Assembly (NCBI RefSeq): GCF_023278565.1
Contig: NC_064676.1
Location: 3,038,001-3,102,000, forward strand
From: Colletotrichum lupini
Lineage: Eukaryota > Ascomycota > Sordariomycetes > Glomerellales > Glomerellaceae
Direction: 5' to 3'
DNA: 64,000 bases
This document shows, piece after piece, positions 45,740 through 57,700 of the stretch. The position numbers and the translations under genes are program-made. Each line of letters starts with the position of its first letter. Position 1 is the first letter of the stretch. Under the pieces are notes generated by a model. That model was given only the letters and a program-made list of their open reading frames with translations. It ran no database searches and was not told where the DNA came from.

Positions 45740-48700
45740 TCACTCCAGGTCTGCTCCGAGATACGGCGACACCAGCGGCATCCCGCTCTCAAGCAGGGCC
45801 TCAATATACGCAGTAATAAGCGGGTCCAGGCCCTGTCGAGAAGCACGGACAAGCCATTCTTGCATGTCAATCTCATCAAACGCACCGCCGTAGACGGTCT
45901 CCATGTGTGTGCGGAATTGCGAGAAGGGGGTCTTGATGCCGCCTGAGTGGTGGCGGAAGTGGATGGACGACGATGCTGATGGTGATGAATCTACCGCGGT
46001 AGGCTCATCAGTTGATGAAGAGGTACCCTGTAGAGCCGCCAACTCGACGGCGGCGGCTGCAATTTGTCCCACGACATCGTCGAGCGGCGCAAAGTCTAGG
46101 AATCCTTCTGCGCGCCGGAGGCGAGGTACGCAGCGCATGGCGAGGGAGTAGCGCAGGATGCCGTTCATTGCGTCCGAGTTGGGCGCTTGGGGGCTCACGA
46201 GGGTACAGGATCTGTGGATTGCGATCTTAAGGTTGAAGGGGTCGGGTCTTGGTGGTCCGAGTGCTCCAACCTCAGTGCCGTGATCACGCTCTTTGAGATG
46301 AATGACCAGATTCTCCAGGAATACTTCGCCTGCCCACTTACTCGCCGTGTATCCGTCCGAACCGTCGACGGCTGGCGGGGGGGAATCTCGGAGAGAAGAT
46401 GCGGCCCTGGGGGTTTCGGTTTTGCCTGCTAGGAGCAGGGTGCGCGGGCTCGAAAGGTAGAGAATTGGGATCCCTGTTTTGCGGGGTGAAGCTGATGCTA
46501 GGGAAAGGGAGGCGAGAGAGTGTAGAGACTCGAGGTTCGGGCGGCGGAGAGTGGCGAAGCGGTTCAGGCAATGGCCGTGGGCGGCTGCGTGGACGATGAT
46601 GTGTACGGTTTTGGAGAGGTGTTCTCGTTCGGTGGAGGTTAGGCCGAGGGTTTTGGAGAGGAGGGTGCCTGTGTAATAGACTACCTCGGCGACGGAGGAA
46701 GAGGTGGAAGAAAGGAGTTGCTGGTGATCGGAGGGAACGGCGATGCAGTGGACTTTGCGGACGGATGGGTGATTAAGGAGGGCTGTGAGGATGTGGCCTC
46801 CTGGGAAAGAAGATGCTCCTGTCAGGAGGACTTCGATGCCGGCCTCCATCTTGTCCTTCTCCACAGCGGCGGCGGATGCGGCCATCGCCCCAATTGTCTC
46901 AATTTCCTCCCTCAACCATCCCGGAACAGCCGTCTCAGTATTCCAGTCTATCCGAACATCTTCCTCCGCCGCCGCAGAATCCTCAAAGACGGCACGCGTC
47001 ATGGCGCGCAGCGTGGTAGCCTCGTACATCTGCTTCGTGCTGATTTCAACGCCCGTGGTCTCCTTGATTGCCTTTTGGAGCTTCATCAGCAGCAGCGAGT
47101 TACCGCCGCAGAGGAAGAAGTCGGATGACGGGGCGATACGCTTCTCGCCTAGGGAAGGGAGGACACGTTCCCAGAGGAGACGGAGCTCGCCTTGGCGAAC
47201 GGTAAGTTTTTCTCCTTCGTTTTGCTTAGGTGCGTCTGTGTTTATTGCGTTGGAGTCGGACTCGAGAGGGCTAGACCTCATTCTCTTAGGTAGATGGAGA
47301 CTGGCGATGGCCCTGCGGTCTAGTTTGCCGTTCGGTGTCGACGGCAGCGTCTTTAAGGTGTAGATTGCTGCGGGGATAAAGGCTTGCGGTAACCTCACAC
47401 GAGAGAGGATTGATGAAGAGGAAGAGATTTCGTTGTCTTGCCAGGTGGTGGGGTCCCCATCTTCGGCGAGCGTGGCATGAGCTACGAGGATATCATCTTC
47501 ACTAACACGCCCAGCATCAGCACCATCCAGGCGACGCCGAGATACCACGACAGACGCGAGAACACCCGCAGAAGCCTGGAGCACGGCGGTCTCAATCTCC
47601 TGCAGATCAACCCTCTGGCCGCGCAGCTTGATCTGCGTGTCGCCATCAAGTCGGCCTAGACAGAGGAGCGTCCCGTCGGAAAGGAGGCGGCCTTTATCGC
47701 CAGTGCGGTATACGGTGCTCTTGCCCATCCCCGGGACGTTTGTAAGGAAACGCGAGTGCGTGAGGTCTGGCCTGTCGAGGTATCCCAGCGCCACGCCGGC
47801 TCCGCTGATACAGATCTCGCCTGTTTGTCCTAGGGGTAGGGGCTGCGGGGTGGTGCTGGTGGTGATGGGGTCGACGATGATGACGGTATAATTCGGGAGG
47901 GTTTTGCCTACGGCAAAGGGTCTCCAGATGGCTGAGGGTGCGGAGGGGGATGCTATGCAGGAGGTTGACAACGGGTCGTTGCCGTTGTCGAGGGAGATAG
48001 GTTGAAAGGTTGCTGCTGCTGTGATCTCTGTTGGTCCGTAGCAATTCGTCAGTCGGAGACCTGGGATCCCGAGACGGCCGAGTTCAGTCAGCAGATGGGG
48101 TGGAATCTGTTCCCCGCCCGAGAAGGCCAACCTCCAGGCGGTCTTGTCATCGTCGTTGTCATGGGCTAAGACGTCGGCGGCGGCGTGGATCCAGGCGAGG
48201 TACTCGGTCGGCGTGGCGATGGTCATGGATATGGCCTCACGCTTCAAGAGCGCCGCTATGGCAACGGGATCGCGGCGGGAATCAGCGGGCGCAATGACCA
48301 GGCGGCCTCCGTTGGCGAGGGCGGAAAAGGTCTGGACGAGGGCCATATCGAAGCCCAGGGAGCTCTGTTGCAGGACGCAGTCGGTATGAGTCAGGGAGAA
48401 GGTTTGCGCTTTGAGGGCGATGTGGTTTGCGAAGTTGGGTTGAGTTAAGTGGACACCGTTAGGAGTGCCTGTTGAGCCGCTCGTGAAGAGGAGGAATGCC
48501 GGTGATATCTTGTCTGAGTCACCAAGGTCGCCATGAGCATTGAGGTTGTCTTGCATGTGGTCCACGTCTACTTTAAGGACTTGCATGTGCTGCTCTCCGA
48601 CAAAGTCATCTACCAAGGCGTTTACACGCTTGTCAGTCTGACTGTGGAAGAGCACGAGCGCGGGCTTGCAAAGCCGGAGCATGTCTGCGTGACGGGAGGC

Positions 48701-51700
48701 GGGCAGGCTGACGTCGAGGGGAACGTAGACGGCTCCAACTTCGAGGATAGCGAGCATGGTAACGATACCATCAATCGACGGCTCGCATAAGACGGCGACA
48801 TGGCGCGAGCGAACGCCGGCCTCCTTCAACCGATGTGCCAAGTGACTCGTCCGGTCGGCCAGTTGGGCATACGACACGCACTCAGCAGCGTCAGTGACGG
48901 CTATACGCTCGGGATGTAAGTGACAAATATCCCGCACACGACGAGACAAACACAGAGATGATCCGGCATCAACCCAATCAAACTTCATGTCGGGACCTCG
49001 GCCAACCTCGAGCGCGCGAAGCACACGCGGATCTGAATCATCGTACAAGCTCAACCGGTCCACAGCCGCCTCAGGATCACGAGCGACAGCCTCCAGCAAC
49101 CTCAGATACACATCCATCAGAGACCGGCACGCCTCGGGCCCATACAGCGTGGCAGAGCACCAGATCTGCGCGAGACACCCGCCCCCAGGCATCTCAAAGA
49201 ATCCTAGGCTCACGTCGTACGGGTTCTCGGCCTCTTTTGCGCCGTGCCAGGATAGTTCCATGCGGCTGTCGTCGGCGCCGAGGGGTAGGTCCCATATATT
49301 GATGCCGCCGCCCCCGGCTGTGCGGTAGTTGATGGCGGCTTGGAAGAGCGGATGGGCCTCTGTTGCGCGCGGGGCGGAGGCGAGGGATAAGATGCGGTCT
49401 AGGGGGGGCGTGCCGTGAGCGAAGACGGACATTGCTTTACGGGAGGCGGCGCGGGCTATAGAACTAAAGTCTGGACCAGAGGAAGTAGTTCCGGAAGAGG
49501 CTGTACCGGATGCTGCTATGGTGGCACGCAGGGGTAGCATATTGACGAAGCAGCCGAGCGTGTTGACGAAGCGCTCGTCGCGGCGGTTGGCGTCTACTAT
49601 GCCGATGCAGATGTCTTTGGTGCCAGTGAGGCGTGCGAGGAGGACTTGGAGGAGGGCGAGGTGGACGTGGAAGGGGCTGATGCGTAAACGCTGGCTCAAC
49701 GATTTCACGGCCTCGAGTTGTGCTGGGTCGAGCTCCTGATCCAGATTGTGAGCACTGCTCGGCTGCTGCTGCTGCTGTCTGACCAGAGACGACCTGTCAA
49801 GGCCGCGGGCCATGGGTAAAAGGGGAAGCGTATCGGGGAGTGAGGAGGCGAACTCGGCGCGCCAGAAGGCGAGGTCCTCGTCAAGGGGGCCTGTTTCTTC
49901 TTCACTGAGCTGGTGAAGCGAGTATTCGACGTACGAGAGGCCGCGATCGACAGGAGTGAGCGGTTGCATGCGGTATGCTCTGTCGACGTCTCGCCAGAAG
50001 AGAGCTACGCTCCAGCCGTCTAGGGTGATGTGGTGGTATCCCAGCACGAGATATCCGTACTCCTCTTCTTCATCATCCTTGAGACTCAGCAGTGAGACTT
50101 CCATTGTCACTCCGTGCTCAAGATCCCAAGCGCGCGTCTTCAAGCCCGCAAGCGTCTCTCGCAGCGCCGTGTCAATGCCGTCGCGGCCATCATACTCGGT
50201 GTGCGTGAGGCGGAGAATTAACTCAGACGGCGCCATGACGCCCTGCATTGGATGACCGTCTTCGAGGCGTGGGTAGTAGCAGGTGCGCAGACACTCGTGG
50301 TGAGCCGCGACGAGCCGGAGGGCGTGACGCAGCCGGGCGGCACTGATGCGGCGACGGCCCCGCAGCCGGTAGTAGAAGGCGTTATTGCAGGCGGCTGGAT
50401 TGTCCGAGTGCTTGTGGACGAACCAAAAGCGGGATTGGGCGGCGGACATGGGGGCTTCTCTGATGATGACAGGGTCGGGGCGGACGACGGAGTCCGTCCT
50501 CTTCGGCTGATCCTGGCGTTCTTCTTCTCCTTCCTCCTCATCATCTGTGATCGCCGTTTTGGGGCTGTCTGAGCCAGATCCAGAGTGTTCGACGATGCTG
50601 CTGCTGCTGCTGCTTTCCGTCGAGACCAAGCTTGAGTCAAGCGGGATAGGGGTAGCGACATCAGGGGCTAGAGCTGCTTTGGGAGTCTGCTTGACAAGCT
50701 CTTTCGGAGCCTGGGTGCCTTTCTCGCGCTCCTTGACCTCCTTCTTCTCATCCGTCTTGGGAGGAAGCTCCTTGCGATCAGCCAACATCTTCTTAGCTGC
50801 TTTCGCTGAAACCTCCAACACCGTCTCACCGCCCAAAATTTTGACAATCGGCACCTCGGTATCAAGCTCTTTGAGAAACCACGTACGAATCTCTACCGCC
50901 ACCAGCGAGTCGATGCCTAAGTCAACGATAGGCCTCTCGAGACCGTTGCTCTCGTGGACAGCGCCCTTGGAAAGCTGCAGCATCGTCTCGAGCTTGGCTC
51001 CGAACGCCGCAGCCACAGCCACCACGGCGTCATCCTCCGTCTCGGCGTGGGCCACTTGCTCGCGGACGCCAGCGCCGGCGCTGGAGCGGCTGTCGCCGTG
51101 TCGATTGTTTTGCTGCTGCTGAGAATCGGCTGATAGTGCGGTGTACGGCTTCAGGGCCATGAGCCGGGGATCTGACGTCCACACAGCCTTGTTAACCTGT
51201 CCGGCCTGCATCGGCGCGGTAGGCGGCGCAAGACCCATGGTAATGTCGTGCTCGAGACCCTCGCTAGTGCCGGAGGAGTCAACCCGACTTGTGCGCACAG
51301 CCATCGCAAACGCATCCTGCACATCCGTCTCGGATAACGGTGTAAGTCGAATACTCCGGAAGTGATCGGCCAGCTGCTTCTCCTTTTCAAAGCGCGTAAT
51401 GTATCCCGTGTCCGCCACCCACCCGATATGCACCACAGACGCAGCCAAACCCCTGGCACGGCGGCCCGCGACGACGGCGTCCATGAAGATGTTACCGGCG
51501 TGGTAATTCGCCTGGGCAACGTTGCCGATGGTGCTCGCCGCCGACGACGTGACGATGAAGAAGTCTAGCTGTTCGGCACCCTCGTTGAAAACGGCATCGA
51601 GGTTCTCTGTTCCTACGACCTTGGCTGCTAGCGTCTCATTGAGCTGTCGTGGGGACATGTCCAGGAAGACGGCATCGTGGAGGACCATGGAGAGATTACA

Positions 51701-54700
51701 TACTCCCGCAATGGGCGGCATCGTCGCACGGATGGTGGCGACTGCTGTCTCGACTTCCGCGCGCTGCGTAACGTCCACGGCGAGGGTGTGGACTGTCGCT
51801 CCCGCTCGGCCGGCCTCGGCTTGGAGATCTACGTTTGTCTGGGCGCGACGGGATGTGATTACGATGTTGCAGGCGCCGTGGCGGATCATCCAGCGGGTGA
51901 GAGAGAGGCCCAGGCCGCCGGAGCCGCCCATGATCAGGTAAGTTCGGTTTGGAAGGAGGAGCCCGTTCGGATGGATGTCAATCTCGGGGGGTTGTATTGT
52001 CAAGGAAAGTGATGGTTGTTGGTTCCAAGAGCAGAGGTATCGTTCGCGGGAGAGGGTGCTCGCGTTCATGCCGGCCAGGTCGGCGGCCATGATCATCTTT
52101 GTTGACTTGTGATAGCTTTCGTCTGTGGAGTCGGTAGCAACATCTACAGACTTGAGCAAGGCCTCGATGGTCTGGCTCTGACTATCGGCCTTGATCGCAG
52201 ACTGCTGCGGTAAGAAGCCCCGCAGAAGTCCGCCGTCGAACGTGAATTTTTGGCAATTGGGCAGCAGAGATGCCTTCAAGTGCTCCCGAGCTTGATTGGT
52301 AGCTTTCTCCGACGTCTCCAAGCAGTCTACGAAGAAGTCGATTCTGTGTGACGGCAGACAATGCTTGGCCATACGTCTCGACATGTTCGCGTGGACACGA
52401 ATCCAGCCTGCAGGAGTCTTCTCAACATCAGGATTGGAGGTGACGCAGTAGACCTTAACGTTGACATCCTGGAGCTCTGTCTTGAGCTCTGCCTCGAGAT
52501 TACCAACCATGTCACGTTGCGGTTCGAAGAGCAGTACTTTGACAGTTGCACCGGCGTTGAATGCTCTTCCTGCCATGTGGTGAATAAGAGCACGACGAAG
52601 CAGCGCGTCAGCCGTGGCTCTGATGGACGCTGGCGTGTAACACGAGCTGCTGACCCGGACTACATCCCAGGGCTGTAGGGTCAGCTTCGACGCATTGGTA
52701 GAGCTAAGTGTCATCGCCCACTCGCCATCTACGCGCCCGTGGACGATGTAAACCGAAGACCCATCCTTATGAGATGGAACATGCAGCGCATAGTCGACGT
52801 CCATGCGCAAAGCTCCCTGGCCGTGGTCAACAAACCGCCGTAACTCCATCTTTCCATTCACACTTGCAACAGCCTGGACCGCAACGTCAGTTACTTCAAC
52901 CATCTTGACAACGGGCCGATTGCGCGCGGCAAAACGGTCGTTGAGTGCCGTGGCAGGCATCACGCGCGGAATGCGAATTTCGCCGTTAACCAGAACCTCG
53001 CACTCGGGCTCTATAGACCACAGCGGGAGCGGAGTCCGCCCTTCAGTGTCCCGGATGTCAGCCATGTGTCTCAGTCGCAGGTGTGCTTCGACACAGCGCC
53101 GGGCATCTGCCGCGGATCCGGCGCCGTCTTCGAGCCCGAGAACTTGCACGCTGAGATGGGGGACTTCCTTGGGCATCACGCGCGTGATGCCGCGGATCAT
53201 ACTCGCGCGAAGAGGAGCAGAAGTGCCTGCAGCCGTCACCCACAGCAAGCATGAGGCGGAGAGAAAAAGATGCTGGAGACGGCGCAGACGCGGTTCCGAC
53301 ATGGGCAGGGTCGCGAATAGGGGCTCATCGGCGTCATGCAGGCACAAGACGTCAGCTCGGTTGAGGCTGACGTCGTCGAGATCAATGTCGTCGATGCTGG
53401 GAATAGCGCGCAAGCGAGAACGCCACCCCTTCGGCAGCAACCGAGTGATCTCGTCGATGACGCGGGTAGTGGCAAGTCGCTTTCCCCCGATAAGCAGCAG
53501 CGGAGAAGACGGCGGTGTAGGCAGATCTGCTGGCGTGACAGAGTCGAGCGGGCTACGGAGGCGAAGAACATCCCCATCAACGGCCTGGCTCACGATACAC
53601 GACGTGACGTGCCGGCTCTCGTCGGGACTATCATGCAGCACCGTATCGGCGCCCGAGAACCCGGCGCGGCAGAGTAGGCGGTGCCACTCGAGCGTCGGCA
53701 CGGTGGGACCGTACCGGCGGGACGGCTCCGTGCTCTGCCACCAACCCGGTAACCCGCCGAAGAGGAAGCCGACCATACTCTGCGTACCCGTGGTCTCGAG
53801 GAGGACGAGGTATCCGCCCGGCCGGAGTAAGCTGCGTGCGCGGGCGAGTGTGTCTGCGAGGCTTCTCGTGGCGTGGAGGACATTGGCCGCGATGACGACG
53901 TCGTAGCTGTGCGGCGCGAATCCCTGCGCAGCGATGTCCTGCTCTATATCGAGTGTGCGGTACGCCACGCGGTCAAAGGCAGCGAACTTCTCTGCGGCAG
54001 CGGCGAAGAATGCGGGCGAGACGTCGGTGAAGGTGTACGAGTCGTAGAGGTCATCGACGGCGTGTAAGACGCTCCAGGTTGTCCCACCAGTGCCAGCGCC
54101 GATCTCGAGCATGTTGCAGCGCGGGAATTTGAAGGCGATTTGCTTCATGAGCTGGCCAACGGCGCGATTGGTTGCCACCGAGGTGTTGTTGCGCATGTAG
54201 AACTGGTTGAGGAGGTCGTCTTGCTGCATTACTTGGAGCAGGAGATGGGAATCGCCTTGCACGACGCGGGCGAGCGCGCCGCCTACGGCGTGCATGAGAC
54301 GGAATTCGACTGTGTCGCCGTGTTCGCGGTCTAGTGTAGCGATTTCCTCGGGTCCGTCTGTTAGCCATGCGGCTTGGACAAGCGGGTGTTTGCCCTGGTG
54401 GACTAGGTCGAGGTGGTGGGCAAAGGCCTCGAGCATGCGTCGATGGTGCCAATGCAGGCTGTCTGTCTCATTCTCTCCCTCCGCCTTGTTGGAAGAAGAC
54501 GATGGTGGCACCTTGACTTGAGCTACAACTTGCCGGATATACCATAGAGTGAGTCGCTCCGTTGCCTCGTTGACCTGCAGCGTTCTTTCATCTTGAATGG
54601 GATCGCGCGGTAGAAGCGTAAGCCCCATAACCGAGACATCATGACCATGAGTCGTCCGGCAAAAGATATGTCGGTCCTGCGAGGCATCTAGCCCTCCAGC

Positions 54701-57700
54701 CGCCCGCGTGCGTAAGCCCTCGACCTGCGCAAAGGCCCGCACCGAAGCTTCGCCGTCGACGTACAAGCTGACATCGCCATCGAGTGTAGCACCCGTGAAA
54801 TCGGTTACCCAGGCGTCCATGTGGCACGTAGTCGAAGATGTCATTGCGTTCGTGGTCGTGACGGACACGTTGGGGTCGATGAGCACGCGATCGATGTGCG
54901 ACGGCAGCATCGCTCTCTTGAGCAACAGGCTCGCGGGGTGTGCGTGTGCGACGAACAAGGCTTGGAAAGCCACGTCCAAAATGACTGGATGTAGCACGTA
55001 GGAGCCGCTGCTTGGTCCCAGTGACGCAGCATCGGCATAGGTGTCGACGCTGGCATCGGCTGACCAGACTGCCGTGGCGGCCGCGTAGCCGAGGGCGCGC
55101 TCACAGCTCTTCATGGCCGCAAATCCGTCGTGGTAATCAAGGCCGATCTGGCCCAACATCTCGTGGATGGCTTCGCCGTCGACATGAACGGCGTTATCCG
55201 GAATCGGCTCCCGGCCTGGTAACACCGGACCCGATGCCAAAGTGGGGCCGATGCCGAAGTCGGCGGGGCCGAGAAGGATGACTAAGTTACCACTACAGGT
55301 GAGCATCATGGCGCCCGTCACCTCGTTCGGACACACGTAGTACGCAAACTTGGCACGCACAACCTGGGCAGCCTTGTTGTTCGGACTGTAGTCATCAGCC
55401 GCCGCCGGTAGCACCTGCACGGTAAATATCGTTTCGACTCCGTCCGTGTTATCAGGCACAACCACTGGCCGCAAAATGTCAACGTCCTCCACGGCCAGCA
55501 GAGCCACGGGCCGAGAACCGGCGATGTATTGCGCCGCCTGGGCTGCGATGGAGACGTACGCGGCGCCGGGCAACAGAACCTCGCGAAGCACCTCGTGCCC
55601 CTTCAACCAAGGGATCTCACGCAGACGCAGGACATTGCGCCACCGCAGCTCGTGATCGTTGTCATCGGGCATCCGTCGGCCCAAGAGCTCGTGTGCCGTG
55701 TCAGCGAGGGTACGGTACCGCGCCGAGATGCGCGACTCACGCCAGTATACCCGGTCGTGATCCCACGCGTAGCCGGGCAGATCCGCGAGTAATGACTTGG
55801 GTGTCATGATAGACGTATTACTCTCACTCCATATGCCCCGGAAACCATCAAAATCGACATGCGCCGGTCCAAGCAGGGACCAGACGGACCCGATGGCCTC
55901 TTGCACGACAGCTACATCGCTTGCTTTGCGCTTGAGGAGACTAGCATACGGCGGCGCGGCACCATAAGCCGCCTTGAGCGTCTGCTCGACGGGGCCCTTG
56001 AGAGCCGGATGTGGCCCCAGTTCGATGGCCAGGTCAAATGGTCCGCCGTGCCACACGGCCGACTCGAGCGCCTGTGAGAACTTAACCATCTGTACCATGT
56101 TGGCAACCCAATATGGACCCTTGAGCGCAGCAAGAAGCTCCGCCTCGCCGCCCCGTCGAACAAGGCGAGCGTCGCCTCGGACGCTGGAACTCCATACGCA
56201 CGCCCCTCGCCCTCTTCCTTTCCCTGGCTTAACGGAAATGTCGCAAGCTAGGAGGGCCTGCAGATAAGCATCGGCACATGCAGTCATGTGATGCGAGTGA
56301 TACGCCGTGTCGACCAGCAGCGGACGGGCAAAGATGTTGTCCCGCTCCAGCTGCTCCTTGGCCTCGGCCACGGCCTCTCGGTCTCCAGAGAGCGTGCAGC
56401 TTTGCGGTGCGTTGCTGGCGGCTACCACCAGGCGATCAACGAATGCCGGTTGGCGGCACAGCTCCGAGGCCGCTGAGAGCGAGAGGCCGACCGCCAGCAT
56501 GCCGCCGCCAACCTTTGTGCCAGCGCGGGCTAGGTGAGCGTAAAAGCCGCGGTAGTAGGCGATTTGCATAGCGGCCTTGCGCGAGATGAGACCGGCGGCG
56601 TAGGTCGCTGCGATCTCACCTGAGGAGTGGCCTACAACGGCGTCGAGACAGATTCCTGACGCAGTCAAGATGTCAACTTGGGCGATTTGCAACGCTGTAC
56701 AGAGCGGTTGCGCCAGCTCGGCCTCGCCTAGGCGCGATATGTCCGCATCCTTGCAAAGCTCCTCAATGAGAGACCAAGTCGGCGCGTGCCCGTGGCCCTG
56801 GGGCAAGCCCTGTTGTAGGACGGCTTCACATGCCTCGAGGCTGCGTCGGAAGACCGGAGATGCTGCCATGAGCCCGCGACCCATGGTGGCCCACTGCGCG
56901 CCTTGGCCTGTGAAGACGCCGAGAATGCCGGGAGCTTCGGCCGGGTTGATGAGGCGCGGGACGGAGCCGATGTCACCGCTCTTGGCCTTGCCGGCGTGAC
57001 TGGCCACGAACCGAGCCATGGCATTCAGGATGTCTTGCCTGGTCGCGCCTGTGAAGAATGTCCGCACGCGGTGTACTGACCGATGTGTCTGCAGGATGCA
57101 ACTCAGGTCTCTGAGGTCTAGCGAGTCCACGTGCGTCTCGGCGTAGTCCAAATACGCCTGTACGTTGCGTAATAATGCCGGCCCAGACTGCGCGGAGAAG
57201 AGGAGAGGACCGATAGTCCCATCTGAGAGCTGTTGTTTCTGTCCTTGGCCCTCTGCTACTTCTGGCAAAGCTTCAATGATGGCATGGGCATTAGTGCCTC
57301 CGAACCCGAAGCTGTTCACTGAGGCACGCATCGGAGTGCCCGCAGGCCTCGCCGGCCATGTCATGGCCTTGGTGGCGATCTCAAGCGCTCCAGGACCGTA
57401 GTACGGGGCGATCTTAGGGTTGAGCTGGTTGAAGAGCATGTTGGGCGGCACAGTCTGGTGCTTGAGCATGAGCAGCACCTTGATCACGCCCGCCAGGCCG
57501 GCACAGCCCTCCGTGTGACCGATGATGGTCTTGATACTTCCCACAATCAAAGTCTCCGGCTTGATTATCTCGGACTGCTCCGGTTGATGGTCCTGGCTAT
57601 CTTGACCCTGACCTCGGAAAAAGACATCATACACTGCGCGGGCTTCAACCGGATCACCAGCCTGCGTACCCGTGCCGTGACACTCAAAGTACTGCGGCCG

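Noticed and set aside
52803..53906. 367-codon plus-strand frame inside the PKS-NRPS gene
   Set aside because: Arg/Ser-rich antisense shadow of the methyltransferase region; many similar frames exist along this GC-rich gene.
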